Source: Psychromonas algicola (GTDB lineage Bacteria; Pseudomonadota; Gammaproteobacteria; Enterobacterales; Psychromonadaceae). Taken from it: DNA of 63,849 bases. A program made the translations under genes and the position numbers. The stretch spans positions 1 to 63,849 of the forward strand of contig NZ_SNUB01000020.1 in the NCBI RefSeq assembly GCF_004378355.1, given 5' to 3'. This document shows, one piece after another, positions 15,949 through 25,500 of the stretch. The notes beneath the pieces are model-generated. The model was not told the origin of the DNA, did not search any database, and worked only from the letters and a program-made list of their open reading frames with translations. Numbering within the stretch: position 1 is the stretch's first letter; each line of letters begins with the position of its first letter.

Positions 15949-16836
15949 ATGAATAATAAAATAATTAAAAACAAACTCAGTGCAGCCCTAATGTTAAACG
16001 CAAAACGCTTAACAATAGGCACGGCACTATTAACAGGTTCTCTTTTTAGCCATGTTTATGCAGCAGATAATGCGGTAAACAGTGTACAGGTAGCGGCACA
16101 GTCAAGTATTCATGCAACATGGGAAACCTTGCTTGAGCAAAATATCAGCTCAATCAACAATGGCAGTAGTACTGCCGTTGACTATGCAGCATTTAAAGAT
16201 GAACGAACTAAATTAAAATCTTACCTTGAGCAATTAGGTAAGGTTTCACAAACTGAGTTTGATGCTTGGTCTACGTCAAAACAGCTCGCTTTTTTGATTA
16301 ACGCTTATAACGCATGGACTGTTGAATTTATATTAACAAAATACCCAGATCTTGATTCAATTAAAGATTTAGGCAGTTTCTTTAATTCACCATGGGATAA
16401 AGAGTTTATTCCATTATTTGGCAAAACAGTGAGTTTGAACGATATTGAACATGGTTTGATTCGTGGTAGCGATCGTTATAATGATCCACGTATCCACTTT
16501 GCAGTAAACTGTGCAAGTATTGGCTGCCCTGCTTTACGTGAAGAAGCCTATACTGGTGATAAACTTGAGCAACAATTAACAGAGCAAACAGAACGATTTT
16601 TAAATGATACAAGCCGTAATTATATTAAAGGTAAAAACTTTTATATGTCTTCTATCTTTAAATGGTATGGAGATGATTTTGAAAAAGGCTTCCGTGGCAC
16701 AAAATCAATACAAAGCTTTGTATCACTTTACGCAGATTCATTAACGTTAACTGATGCGCAAAAAACAGCGTTAAGTAAAGCAAGTTTGAATATTAAATTC
16801 TTAGACTATGACTGGAACCTTAATGCAATTAAATAA
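15949..16836 (+). CDS. DUF547 domain-containing exported protein
   Basis: This 295-residue protein has a signal peptide (about residues 1-40, ending V-Y-A-A-D). The DUF547 core follows: A-F-L-I-N-A-Y-N-A-W-T, then D-P-R-I-H-F-A-V-N-C-A-S-I-G-C-P-A-L-R. The family is common in bacteria and of unknown function; its conserved N-C-x-x-x-x-C-P block suggests an enzyme-like site. The ATG at 15949 is preferred to the GTG at 15946 because GGAG lies five bases upstream. It is the second gene of the ynj-type operon and overlaps the next gene. Confidence 0.85.
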   Translation: MNNKIIKNKLSAALMLNAKRLTIGTALLTGSLFSHVYAADNAVNSVQVAAQSSIHATWETLLEQNISSINNGSSTAVDYAAFKDERTKLKSYLEQLGKVSQTEFDAWSTSKQLAFLINAYNAWTVEFILTKYPDLDSIKDLGSFFNSPWDKEFIPLFGKTVSLNDIEHGLIRGSDRYNDPRIHFAVNCASIGCPALREEAYTGDKLEQQLTEQTERFLNDTSRNYIKGKNFYMSSIFKWYGDDFEKGFRGTKSIQSFVSLYADSLTLTDAQKTALSKASLNIKFLDYDWNLNAIK

Positions 16837-18121
16837 CTATTATCGTCAACTTACCCCCGTCAGTTGTTGTATTAGTTTTTGTTTTGTCATTATGTTATCG
16901 CTTAGCAGCAATGTATTTGCATCAGCCACTTCGGCAGAAGCTGATGTGGCCGCTAAGCAAAATTCACCACTTTGGCAAGCGATTGAAAAGCGTGGTGCCA
17001 ACCAAAGCGTGTATTTTCACGCTTGGGGTGGTGACGCTCAAATCAATAACTATATTCAATGGGTTGGAGATCGTGTTGAAGCCTTATACAACATTGATTT
17101 AAACCATGTAAAACTAACTGATACAGCGGAAGCAGTAAGTCGAGTTTTAGCTGAAAAGTCAGCGAATAACCATAACAATGGACAAGTTGATCTTGTTTGG
17201 ATCAATGGTGCTAATTTCGATTCAATGGCAAAAAATGGATTACTCGCGCCTAATTGGGCGGGACAACTCCCTAACTTTGTTTTAACGAATCCAACCAATA
17301 ATCCGGCCATGACACGTGACTTTGGTGTACCTACACAAGGAATGGAAGCACCATGGGGACAAGCAGCGCTGACTTTTTACTTTGATAGTTTAAAAGTAAA
17401 AAACGTTCCTGAGACCTTGCCTGAATTATTAGCATGGACCAAACAAAACCCTGGGCGTTTTACCTACCCTAAACCTCCTGAGTTTTTAGGCATGAGTTTT
17501 TTAAAATATGCATTAATCATTTTAAATGAATCTCAGCCCACAGATGTCAAAGAACAACTCTACCTCCCGGCCACAGCACAAAGCCAAGCGCTATTATTAC
17601 CTAAACTATGGTCTTTCTTAGATGAGTTGCACCCTAACCTATGGCACAGCGGCAAACACTTTGTTTCTAACGGATTAGCATTACGCCGTTTAATGGCAGA
17701 TACAGAGCTACAAGTTTCTTTTACTTTCTCAGCAGCGGAAATTCCTTCGGCAATTTCACGTTATGATTTGCCAGATACAACACGTACTTATCGTATGAAA
17801 GATGGCAGTTTAAGTAATATTCACTTTGTTGCGATCCCTTATAATTCTGCGCATATCGACAGTGCGAAGTTAGTGGCTAACTTTTTACTAAGCCCTGAAG
17901 CGCAATCGAAAAAACAAGAAACAGCGATATGGGGTGATAACAGTGTATTAGATTTATCTCAACTGACTCCCTCACAACAATCACTTTTTGAAGTCGCAGA
18001 AAAACAGCATATAAGTGCCACCATTATCAATATTGATAATACTCGTTTGTTAAGTGAGCTTCATCCAAGCTGGGTGAAAGTAATCACTGACCAGTGGCTT
18101 ATTCGCTATGGAGTACAATAA
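16823..18121 (+). CDS. ynjB: ABC transporter substrate-binding protein, YnjB family
   Basis: This 432-residue periplasmic binding protein has a signal peptide ending near V-F-A-S-A. The sequence is of the YnjB type (COG4134), with the W-I-N-G-A-N-F and late F-L-L-S-P-E-A-Q blocks usual for binding proteins of iron/spermidine/thiamine-type importers. The ligand of YnjB is not known. An ATG at 16823 with GGAA upstream is preferred over the in-frame ATG at 16808. The gene overlaps the DUF547 gene, and its stop overlaps the permease start (TAATG), so the operon is tightly coupled. Confidence 0.87.
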   Translation: MQLNNYYRQLTPVSCCISFCFVIMLSLSSNVFASATSAEADVAAKQNSPLWQAIEKRGANQSVYFHAWGGDAQINNYIQWVGDRVEALYNIDLNHVKLTDTAEAVSRVLAEKSANNHNNGQVDLVWINGANFDSMAKNGLLAPNWAGQLPNFVLTNPTNNPAMTRDFGVPTQGMEAPWGQAALTFYFDSLKVKNVPETLPELLAWTKQNPGRFTYPKPPEFLGMSFLKYALIILNESQPTDVKEQLYLPATAQSQALLLPKLWSFLDELHPNLWHSGKHFVSNGLALRRLMADTELQVSFTFSAAEIPSAISRYDLPDTTRTYRMKDGSLSNIHFVAIPYNSAHIDSAKLVANFLLSPEAQSKKQETAIWGDNSVLDLSQLTPSQQSLFEVAEKQHISATIINIDNTRLLSELHPSWVKVITDQWLIRYGVQ

Positions 18122-19827
18122 TGATCGTTGCTAACACTCTCTTTACTCGACTTGTACGCAATAGTCCGTATTTGTTAATTGCTTTATTAGTTGTGCCCGT
18201 TGCTGGCGGTTTATTAGGCGTGCTTTTACCAGCCTTTAGCTGGTTACCTGCACTGAATGAAACAAACTTTAATTTATCTGGTTTCTCGCAGCTGTTTAGT
18301 ACCCCAGGCATTGATAAAATGGTTTGGCTAAGTTTTAGTACGAGTTTAATCAGTACTTTATTAGCTTTTTTAATTACCATATTAATTCTAGCAAGTTACT
18401 TTAATAGTCCTTGGCTACATCGAATTCAACGCTTATTAGGCCCTATTCTTGTTATTCCACATGCCGCTGCAGCAATTGCGATTGGCTTTTTAATCACCCC
18501 TTCTGGTTTTTTAACAAGACTGTTTTCACCTTGGCTTAGTGGTTGGGATACTCCGCCGGATTGGTTATTCCCACACGATCCAATGGGCATCAGTATTATT
18601 ATTGGTTTAACGGTTAAAGAGTTGCCGTTTTTGCTATTAATTGCACTAGGTGTTTTAGCACAACCTGAAATAGGTAAAAAGTTAAGAGCACAACATAAAG
18701 TGGCATTAAGTTTAGGCTATTGCCCAATGACTGCTTTTTTCAAAGTCGTATTGCCTAATCTTTATGGTTATATGCGCTTACCATTGTTAGCCGTATTAGC
18801 GTACTCAAGTGCCAGTGTAGAAATGCCATTAATTCTTGGCCCTAATACACCACCGACGTTAGCAGTTGCCATTATGCAATGGTTCCATGATGTTGATTTA
18901 AGCCTTCGTATTAAAGCGTCAGCAGGTGCTATTTTACAAATAGGTATCACCGTTATTTTGCTATTAACGTGGAAGTCATTAGAAGTTGCGATTAAAAAAG
19001 GCAGTGCAGCAATCTTAGTGAATGGCGAACGTGAATTTGGTGGAATGATTATTCAACGTTTCACGCATTTATTAACTAGCATTATTTTAAGCATTATCGG
19101 CTTAGCTTTAGTGGCAATGGTGTTATGGTCATTTGCAGGCTTTTGGTCTTTCCCTGATCTATTCCCGCAGCAACTTGTTGGCCAACATTGGCAAACTGCA
19201 ATAATGCAGATGCAAACGCCTTTATGGAATACTTTATTAATTGCGATAACAAGTACGTTTATTGCCATTGCTCTTACTTTATTTGCATTAGAAGCTGAGC
19301 AACAAAATACAAAGACAATATCTTCAATTAGTGGCTTTATCATCTACTTACCGTTATTGATTCCAAGTATCGCGTTCTTATTTGGACTCGTATGGGTCTT
19401 TGAGCAAGTAGGTAGCCAACACGCTTATATCAACGTGATCTTAGCGCACCTGTTGTTTGTATTACCTTACGTATTCTTATCCTTAGCAAATAGCTACCGT
19501 CTACTTGACCCACGTTTTGGCTCAGTAGCAGCGAGTCTTGGTGCTAGCCCTTCTAAAATATTCTGGCAACTTAAATTGCCTCTATTATTAGGGCCAATTT
19601 TAATTGCAGCAGCCTTAGGTTTAGCGATTAGCTTTAGCCAATATTTACCTACTTTACTAGCAGGTGCAGGACGCATTAATACCATTACAACGGAAGCCGT
19701 GACACTTGCCAATGGAGCAAGTCGAAGAACCAGCGCTGTTTATGCCTTAGTGCAAATGTTATTACCTGCGTTGTTTTTCTTATTAGCTTGGGCAATTCCT
19801 AAGTGTTTATACCGAGCTCGAGCTTAA
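18121..19827 (+). CDS. ynjC: ABC transporter permease, YnjC family
   Basis: This 568-residue inner-membrane permease is a tandem fusion with about twelve helices and two permease (EAA-type) loops, one in each half: A-L-S-L-G-Y-C-P at about 200 and A-A-S-L-G-A-S-P at about 475. The double-length form is the rule for YnjC. It should form the channel for YnjB cargo and bind YnjD. The ATG at 18121 overlaps the YnjB stop by one base, with GGAG upstream. An in-frame codon at 18094 inside ynjB is less likely. Confidence 0.88.
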   Translation: MIVANTLFTRLVRNSPYLLIALLVVPVAGGLLGVLLPAFSWLPALNETNFNLSGFSQLFSTPGIDKMVWLSFSTSLISTLLAFLITILILASYFNSPWLHRIQRLLGPILVIPHAAAAIAIGFLITPSGFLTRLFSPWLSGWDTPPDWLFPHDPMGISIIIGLTVKELPFLLLIALGVLAQPEIGKKLRAQHKVALSLGYCPMTAFFKVVLPNLYGYMRLPLLAVLAYSSASVEMPLILGPNTPPTLAVAIMQWFHDVDLSLRIKASAGAILQIGITVILLLTWKSLEVAIKKGSAAILVNGEREFGGMIIQRFTHLLTSIILSIIGLALVAMVLWSFAGFWSFPDLFPQQLVGQHWQTAIMQMQTPLWNTLLIAITSTFIAIALTLFALEAEQQNTKTISSISGFIIYLPLLIPSIAFLFGLVWVFEQVGSQHAYINVILAHLLFVLPYVFLSLANSYRLLDPRFGSVAASLGASPSKIFWQLKLPLLLGPILIAAALGLAISFSQYLPTLLAGAGRINTITTEAVTLANGASRRTSAVYALVQMLLPALFFLLAWAIPKCLYRARA

Positions 19828-19835
19828 TAACTTAA

Positions 19836-20489
19836 ATGAGACCAATATCGATGCAATCATTAAAAATTAATAATTTAGTATTACAACAAGATAATAAAAC
19901 GCTGCTATCCATCAATGAAACCGTTGATGGGGGTGAGGTGCTGACTATCATGGGCCCTTCTGGAAGTGGTAAATCTACTTTCTTAAATTGGTTAGTCGGC
20001 ATGCTACCAGAAGGTTTTCAAGCTAGTGGAGCACTTTACTTAAATGATCAAGATATCTCTGATATGGCGAGTCATTTAAGACATATTGGGTTGTTATATC
20101 AAGATCCTTTATTGTTTCCGCATTTATCAGTAGAAGGCAATATTGCTTTTGCTATGCCCAAAGGTGATAAAAAAGAAAGACGCCAAACAATTACTGAAGC
20201 GTTAAAACAAGTAGGGCTTGAGGGCATGGGACAGCGTAGTCCAAACAGTTTATCTGGCGGACAACAAGCGCGTGTTGCTTTGTTACGTGTACTACTTAGC
20301 CAACCCAAAGCGATTTTGTTAGATGAACCTTTTAGTAAACTTGATAGCCAATTACGCCAAGAAATTCGTGAATTAGTTTTCGAGCAAATAAAACTTTATA
20401 ACATCCCTGCTATCATGGTGACACATGATGAAAGTGATGCTGTTGCAGCAAAAGGCAAAGTGATCACATTAGCAAGTGTACCTGCTTAA
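19836..20489 (+). CDS. ynjD: ABC transporter ATP-binding protein, YnjD family
   Basis: This 217-residue ATPase carries Walker A G-P-S-G-S-G-K-S-T (about residues 39-47), signature L-S-G-G-Q-Q, Walker B L-L-D-E-P-F and switch histidine T-H-D-E. It powers the YnjBC importer. Two in-frame ATGs (19836 and 19851) are possible; neither has a strong ribosome-binding site. It begins eight bases after ynjC. Confidence 0.9.
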   Translation: MRPISMQSLKINNLVLQQDNKTLLSINETVDGGEVLTIMGPSGSGKSTFLNWLVGMLPEGFQASGALYLNDQDISDMASHLRHIGLLYQDPLLFPHLSVEGNIAFAMPKGDKKERRQTITEALKQVGLEGMGQRSPNSLSGGQQARVALLRVLLSQPKAILLDEPFSKLDSQLRQEIRELVFEQIKLYNIPAIMVTHDESDAVAAKGKVITLASVPA

Positions 20490-20510
20490 TAATAAAATTA
20501 GGAATGAAGC

Positions 20511-21146
20511 ATGTTAGATAGATTTGTCACTCCCGTTATCAAACCATTGTTAACACCGATAGTGAAACAATTAGATAAATGGAATGTACATCCAGATAAA
20601 ATCACTTTAATAGGCTTCGTTATTGGTTTATTAGCAGTGCCATTGTTGGCCAATCAACTTTGGATACCTGCGTTAGTCATGATCTCCTTGAATCGGATCT
20701 TAGATGGGTTAGATGGCGCATTAGCTCGATACCAAGAGAAATCCAGCGATGCCGGTGGTTACTTGGATATCTGCGTCGACTTTTTATTTTATGCAGCCAT
20801 TCCGTTAGGTTTTGCTCTTGCCGATCCCAGTACAAATGCCTTACCCGCAGCAGTATTATTAAGCGTATTTATCGGAACGGGCTCAAGCTTTTTGGCTTTT
20901 GCGATTCCCGCTGAGAAATTAAACTTACCAAGACCGCAATTTGCCAATAAAAGTTTTTATTTTTTGAATGGGTTAACAGAAGGTACAGAAACTATCGCGT
21001 TTTTTGTTGCCTTTTGCCTATGGCCAGCGTACTTTCCAGAGATCGCTTATAGCTTTGCATTCTTAGGCGCCATCACTATCCTCACTCGGATACATGGAGG
21101 ATACCAAACTTTAAAAAATAACACTCAAGAGCAAAAGGTTAAGTAA
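20511..21146 (+). CDS. ynjF: CDP-alcohol phosphatidyltransferase family protein, YnjF-like
   Basis: This 211-residue integral membrane enzyme has the full CDP-alcohol motif D-G-x-D-G-x-x-A-R-x8-G-x3-D-x3-D (D-G-L-D-G-A-L-A-R ... G-Y-L-D-I-C-V-D) at about residues 64-90. All catalytic aspartates are present. Such enzymes move a CDP-linked lipid group onto an alcohol to build a phospholipid; the alcohol is unknown. E. coli YnjF is also encoded beside ynjBCD. AGGA precedes the ATG. Its stop overlaps the next gene (TAATG). Confidence 0.88.
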   Translation: MLDRFVTPVIKPLLTPIVKQLDKWNVHPDKITLIGFVIGLLAVPLLANQLWIPALVMISLNRILDGLDGALARYQEKSSDAGGYLDICVDFLFYAAIPLGFALADPSTNALPAAVLLSVFIGTGSSFLAFAIPAEKLNLPRPQFANKSFYFLNGLTEGTETIAFFVAFCLWPAYFPEIAYSFAFLGAITILTRIHGGYQTLKNNTQEQKVK

Positions 21147-21952
21147 TGACATTGGATGATACTTCGATAAGACTGATTGTTTTTTTCAGCGTTCTACTAT
21201 TAATGATAATTTTAGAATTATGTTTCCCTGCAAGACGTCTTTCAGCAGAGTTACAATCTGTGCAAAGCGGACGTTTATTAAGTAACTACGGCATATTAAT
21301 CATTTCAAACTTTATTTCTAAGTTGGTATTACCACTTGGATTAGCTAGTTTTGCAATGCATGCGGCAGACCAACAATGGGGATTATTTAACATACTACAA
21401 GTACCAACTTGGTTAAGTATTGTTGCCAGTGTTTTATTACTGGATATGCTTATTTATTGGCAACACCGTTTATTCCATAAAATCCCATTATTATGGCACT
21501 TACATAAAGTACATCATGCGGATCCTCATGTAGATGTAAGCACAGCATTAAGATTCCACCCTATTGAAATAGTCGCCAGTATTTTTATTAAAATGGGTGC
21601 TGTTTTTATCTTAGGTGTCCCTGCCGTCGCGGTGATTTTATTCGAAGTGCTATTAAATGGTTTTGCCATTTTCAATCACGCGAATATTCGTTTACCTAAA
21701 AAAGTCGAAGCCGTTGCACGCACAATTTTAATGACTCAAATTTTGCACCGTATTCATCACAGTCAACTGTACCAAGAAAGTAACAGCAACTTTGGTTTTA
21801 GTGTAATTTGGTGGGATAGATTGTTTGGTAGCTACACCGATGAAGCAACGAAACCAGATACGCAAATAGATATTGGTTTAGTTGAATATCCTGAGACAAA
21901 AGAAAATGCACAGTTATGGGGATTATTATCTATGCCCTTTAAGAGAAAATAA
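21146..21952 (+). CDS. Sterol desaturase / fatty acid hydroxylase family protein
   Basis: This 268-residue membrane protein has the eight-histidine di-iron motif of the family: H-R-L-F-H, H-K-V-H-H, H-P-I-E and H-R-I-H-H with a following H. Members hydroxylate or desaturate lipids. It is the last gene of the operon, coupled to ynjF by a one-base overlap. Being next to a CDP-alcohol transferase suggests that the two modify the same lipid (inference). The following 127 bases separate it from nrdB. Confidence 0.87.
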   Translation: MTLDDTSIRLIVFFSVLLLMIILELCFPARRLSAELQSVQSGRLLSNYGILIISNFISKLVLPLGLASFAMHAADQQWGLFNILQVPTWLSIVASVLLLDMLIYWQHRLFHKIPLLWHLHKVHHADPHVDVSTALRFHPIEIVASIFIKMGAVFILGVPAVAVILFEVLLNGFAIFNHANIRLPKKVEAVARTILMTQILHRIHHSQLYQESNSNFGFSVIWWDRLFGSYTDEATKPDTQIDIGLVEYPETKENAQLWGLLSMPFKRK

Positions 21953-22079
21953 TAAATTTAAGTTGTTACTGATATTAAAGAGGTTATACATCTTTCAAAC
22001 ACATAATTTTAAGAAATGAGTGCTTAGCTACAGCTACTTTGTTAAGATACTGAAAATTTCAATTCTTCTCGGGAGTCTC

Positions 22080-23225
22080 ATGGCTTATACAACTTTCTCT
22101 ACTCTTTCTAATGACGCTCTTAAAGAGCCAATGTTTTTTGGTAACCCAGTAAACGTGGCTCGTTACGATCAACAAAAATTCGAAGTATTTGAAAAACTGA
22201 TAGAAAAACAATTAAGTTTTTTCTGGCGTCCAGAAGAGATCGACGTAAGTCGTGATCGTATCGATTTTTTAAATCTGCCAGATCATGAACAACATATCTT
22301 CATCTCAAACTTAAAATACCAAACACTATTAGATTCGATTCAAGGTCGTAGCCCAAATGTTGCGCTGTTACCGATTGTGTCACTTCCAGAATTAGAAACT
22401 TGGATTGAAACCTGGGCTTTCTCAGAAACAATCCATAGTCGTAGTTACACGCATATTTTACGTAACTTATTCACAGACCCAAACGAAGTCTTTGAAGATA
22501 TCGTTAATAACCAAGAAATCCAAAAACGTGCTGTCGATATTTCTTATTACTACGATGAATTAATCCACGCAGTACAATTTATGCAATTACATGGGTTAGA
22601 CCAAACTGACGTTGAATATGTGAATATTCAAGGAAAAGCAGAAAAACTGACACTACGTGATATTAAGAAAAAACTTTATTTATGTATTTGTTCAACGAAT
22701 GCACTAGAAGCAATTCGTTTTTATGTTTCATTTGCTTGTTCATTTGCCTTTGCTGAACGTGATTTATTAGAAGGTAATGCGAAAATTATCAAACTGATTG
22801 CTCGTGATGAAGCGTTACACTTAAATGCAACACAACAAATGTTGAATTTATGGGCTGATGGTAAAGATGATCCAGAAATGGCTGAAATTGCATTAGAATG
22901 CTTTGCCGAAGGTCGTGAAATCTTCTTAAAAGCAGCAGAGCAAGAAAAAGAATGGGCTCAATACCTATTTAAAGACGGCTCAATGATTGGCTTAAACGAA
23001 CAAATTCTATCGCAATATGTTGAATACATTGCTAACCAACGTATGCAAGCAATTGGTTATGAACCGCCTTTTGAAGTGAAAAATAATCCAATTCCTTGGA
23101 TCAACCATTGGTTAGTAAGTGATAATGTTCAAGTAGCACCACAAGAAGCTGAAATTAGTTCATACCTAGTAGGACAAATTAACAGCTCAGTAGATAGTGC
23201 TGATCTTAGTACTTTTGAGCTTTAA
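22080..23225 (+). CDS. nrdB: Ribonucleoside-diphosphate reductase, class Ia, beta subunit
   Basis: This 381-residue di-iron subunit generates the tyrosyl radical for NrdA. The radical tyrosine is Y123 in S-R-S-Y-T-H (E. coli Y122). Metal ligands are visible in L-D-S-I-Q-G-R, E-T-I-H-S-R and R-D-E-A-L-H. The C-terminal tail, D-L-S-T-F-E-L, fits the peptide that docks on NrdA. The start at 22080 is chosen because GGGAG precedes it and the N-terminus matches E. coli; the in-frame GTG at 22020 adds an implausible hydrophobic leader. yfaE follows after 13 bases. I find no NrdR box directly upstream. Confidence 0.97.
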   Translation: MAYTTFSTLSNDALKEPMFFGNPVNVARYDQQKFEVFEKLIEKQLSFFWRPEEIDVSRDRIDFLNLPDHEQHIFISNLKYQTLLDSIQGRSPNVALLPIVSLPELETWIETWAFSETIHSRSYTHILRNLFTDPNEVFEDIVNNQEIQKRAVDISYYYDELIHAVQFMQLHGLDQTDVEYVNIQGKAEKLTLRDIKKKLYLCICSTNALEAIRFYVSFACSFAFAERDLLEGNAKIIKLIARDEALHLNATQQMLNLWADGKDDPEMAEIALECFAEGREIFLKAAEQEKEWAQYLFKDGSMIGLNEQILSQYVEYIANQRMQAIGYEPPFEVKNNPIPWINHWLVSDNVQVAPQEAEISSYLVGQINSSVDSADLSTFEL

Positions 23226-23238
23226 GTTTATTTAATTT

Positions 23239-23490
23239 ATGGCATCAAGTTTTACTTACAATGGTCAAGAATACCAACTTGACCCAAACAAAACACTGCT
23301 TGAGAATTTAGAAGCTCAAGCAGTGTCTGTTGAATTTCATTGTAGAGATGGTCACTGTGGCGCATGCCGCTCAATACTCGTTTCTGGCAATGTTGATTAT
23401 TCAACCTTCCCAATGGCTTACTTAAAAGACGGCGAAGTTTTACTTTGTTGCAGCAAAAGTAACGAAAGCATTAATATAAAAAGCCTATAA
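23239..23490 (+). CDS. yfaE: [2Fe-2S] ferredoxin for NrdB cofactor maintenance
   Basis: This 83-residue plant-type ferredoxin has the cluster pattern C-R-D-G-H-C-G-A-C with a fourth cysteine in L-L-C-C. E. coli YfaE reduces the di-iron centre of NrdB so that the tyrosyl radical can be rebuilt, and it is always next to nrdB, as here. The ribosome-binding site is weak, which suggests translational coupling to nrdB. Confidence 0.92.
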   Translation: MASSFTYNGQEYQLDPNKTLLENLEAQAVSVEFHCRDGHCGACRSILVSGNVDYSTFPMAYLKDGEVLLCCSKSNESINIKSL

Positions 23491-23676
23491 CTTCCCTACT
23501 AAGTTAAATCTCGTCTACAATCAATGAAATAGAAATCAGTAACCGACAAATGTTGTCTAGTTATCGTTACTGGAACTCCATTATAAATAGGGATTGCCCT
23601 CTTTTATTCAATCACCTAAAATCAAAAATTAATAAACGCTTTATTTTTCTCACAACCTAATTAAATAAGTGGATGC

Positions 23677-25293
23677 ATGGATAGCACAATATTACTTTTT
23701 ATAGGCGTAGCTTTCACCTTTGGTATGATCATTAACCTAACGGGTTTACCCCCTATGGTCGGATTTTTATTAGCAGGTTTTGCGCTGAACTCACTAGGAT
23801 TTGAATCCAATGACGCTTTAGTTATTTTTGCTAATTTAGGCGTCACCCTACTTCTTTTCTCAATAGGCTTAAAACTTGATATCCGCACTTTGTTTAAATC
23901 TGAAGTTTGGGGTGGAGCGAGTATTCATATCGCGGCGAGTATCATTTTCTACACAGTCGTTTTATTTGCAATCAAACAGTTTGGTTTATCGTTATTCGCA
24001 GAGTTAGATACCCTGGGCATATTGCTTATTTCCTTTGCTCTTAGCTTTTCTAGTACTGTTTTTGCTGTAAAAATCTTAGAAGAAAAAAGTGAAACCAATT
24101 CACTTTACGGTCGTATTGCTATCGGCATACTGATTATGCAAGATATTTTTGCCGTCCTATTTTTAACAGTATCCCTTGGTAAAATCCCATCTATATGGGC
24201 CATTGGTTTATTGGCCTTACCGCTAATTCGACCTTTATTATATAAATTACTAGATAGAGCTGGCCATGGTGAGTTATTAGTCTTATATGGTTTCTTCCTA
24301 GCTTTAGTGATTGGTGCAGGTTTATTTGAAAGTGTGGGTATGAAAGCTGACCTTGGGGCTTTAATTGCAGGTATGTTACTAGCGGGGCATCCTAGTGCAA
24401 AAGAAATGGCTAAGTCATTATTTAATCTAAAGGAGTTATTTTTAGTCTGCTTCTTCTTGAGTATTGGACTGGGCGGCTTCCCACATATGGATCATTTATT
24501 GGTCGCAGGGTTAATAACACTATTATTAGCAGGTAAAATAATACTTTATTTCTTAACCTTAAGCCGCTTCAAACTACGTTCGCGTACTTCGTTATTTGCA
24601 GCCTTTAGCCTCGCAAATTACAGTGAGTTCGGTTTAATTGTAGCCTCATTAGCAACACATCAAGGTTGGTTATCACAGGATTGGTTAATTATTACCGCCA
24701 TCGCGGTTTCCTTAAGCTTTATTATTGCCGCTCTGCTCAATAAATATGCAGACAATATTTACACCTATTACAGCTTTGCCCTTAAACGCTTTCAATCCAC
24801 TCGTTTACATTTAGACGATAGACCGGTGCGCGTGGGTGATTCACAAATATTAGTAATGGGAATGGGGAGAATTGGCGCCGGTGCTTATGATGCGTTAAAA
24901 CTAAGTTATGGCGAAAAAGTAATGGGCGTCGATTATAATCACCAAACAACCATTGAACATAGACAAGCAGGTCGACGAGTGATCACAGGTGACGCTCTCG
25001 ATTCTGATTTTTGGAATAAATTACAGCTCACTGACAATATCAAATTAATTCTACTGGCTATGCCCGATCATAATGGTAACCGCTATGCTGCAGAGCAACT
25101 TAATAAGATAGATGACTACAACTTTAAAGTGGCCGCGCTTGCACATTACAAAAGAGATGAAACTGAACTGCGCGAGCTAGGTATCGACTTAGTATTTAAT
25201 ATGTATGAAGAAGCTGGTGCGGGTTTCGCAAGACATATCTGGAACGATTTACAGTCTGTTTTACCCAAAAGTCCTCATAAACTCGACTTATAA
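23677..25293 (+). CDS. CPA2-family cation:proton antiporter with RCK domain
   Basis: This 538-residue protein has about twelve membrane helices (residues 1-355) followed by a TrkA-N/RCK domain starting near residue 388 (I-L-V-M-G-M-G-R-I-G-A-G nucleotide motif). This is the Kef/YbaL-type layout of monovalent cation:proton antiporters gated by nucleotide binding. The ions moved cannot be told from sequence; potassium or sodium are likely. It stands alone between yfaE and asnB. Confidence 0.87.
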   Translation: MDSTILLFIGVAFTFGMIINLTGLPPMVGFLLAGFALNSLGFESNDALVIFANLGVTLLLFSIGLKLDIRTLFKSEVWGGASIHIAASIIFYTVVLFAIKQFGLSLFAELDTLGILLISFALSFSSTVFAVKILEEKSETNSLYGRIAIGILIMQDIFAVLFLTVSLGKIPSIWAIGLLALPLIRPLLYKLLDRAGHGELLVLYGFFLALVIGAGLFESVGMKADLGALIAGMLLAGHPSAKEMAKSLFNLKELFLVCFFLSIGLGGFPHMDHLLVAGLITLLLAGKIILYFLTLSRFKLRSRTSLFAAFSLANYSEFGLIVASLATHQGWLSQDWLIITAIAVSLSFIIAALLNKYADNIYTYYSFALKRFQSTRLHLDDRPVRVGDSQILVMGMGRIGAGAYDALKLSYGEKVMGVDYNHQTTIEHRQAGRRVITGDALDSDFWNKLQLTDNIKLILLAMPDHNGNRYAAEQLNKIDDYNFKVAALAHYKRDETELRELGIDLVFNMYEEAGAGFARHIWNDLQSVLPKSPHKLDL

Positions 25294-25500
25294 CAAGAAA
25301 TATCATCGGATCAGTGATTTTTGTTAGTAAATTGCACTGATTTCGTGTGACTTTTGCTGTTTATTCTGCAAAAATCATAACACTAATATTTTTGATCTCA
25401 CTTGATCACTAAGTACATTTATTATTTATCTCGTACTTATAAGCAATTTAAGAAGTTACGGATAACTTTCCAGTCCGTTTACAATAAAAAAGGTAACCCT

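Noticed and set aside
21953-22079. NrdR box before nrdB
   Set aside because: No sequence in the 127-base gap matches the NrdR palindrome beyond scattered AT-rich similarity.
22020-22079. Upstream GTG start for nrdB
   Set aside because: It adds a 20-residue hydrophobic leader not seen in NrdB, and GGGAG stands correctly before the ATG at 22080.
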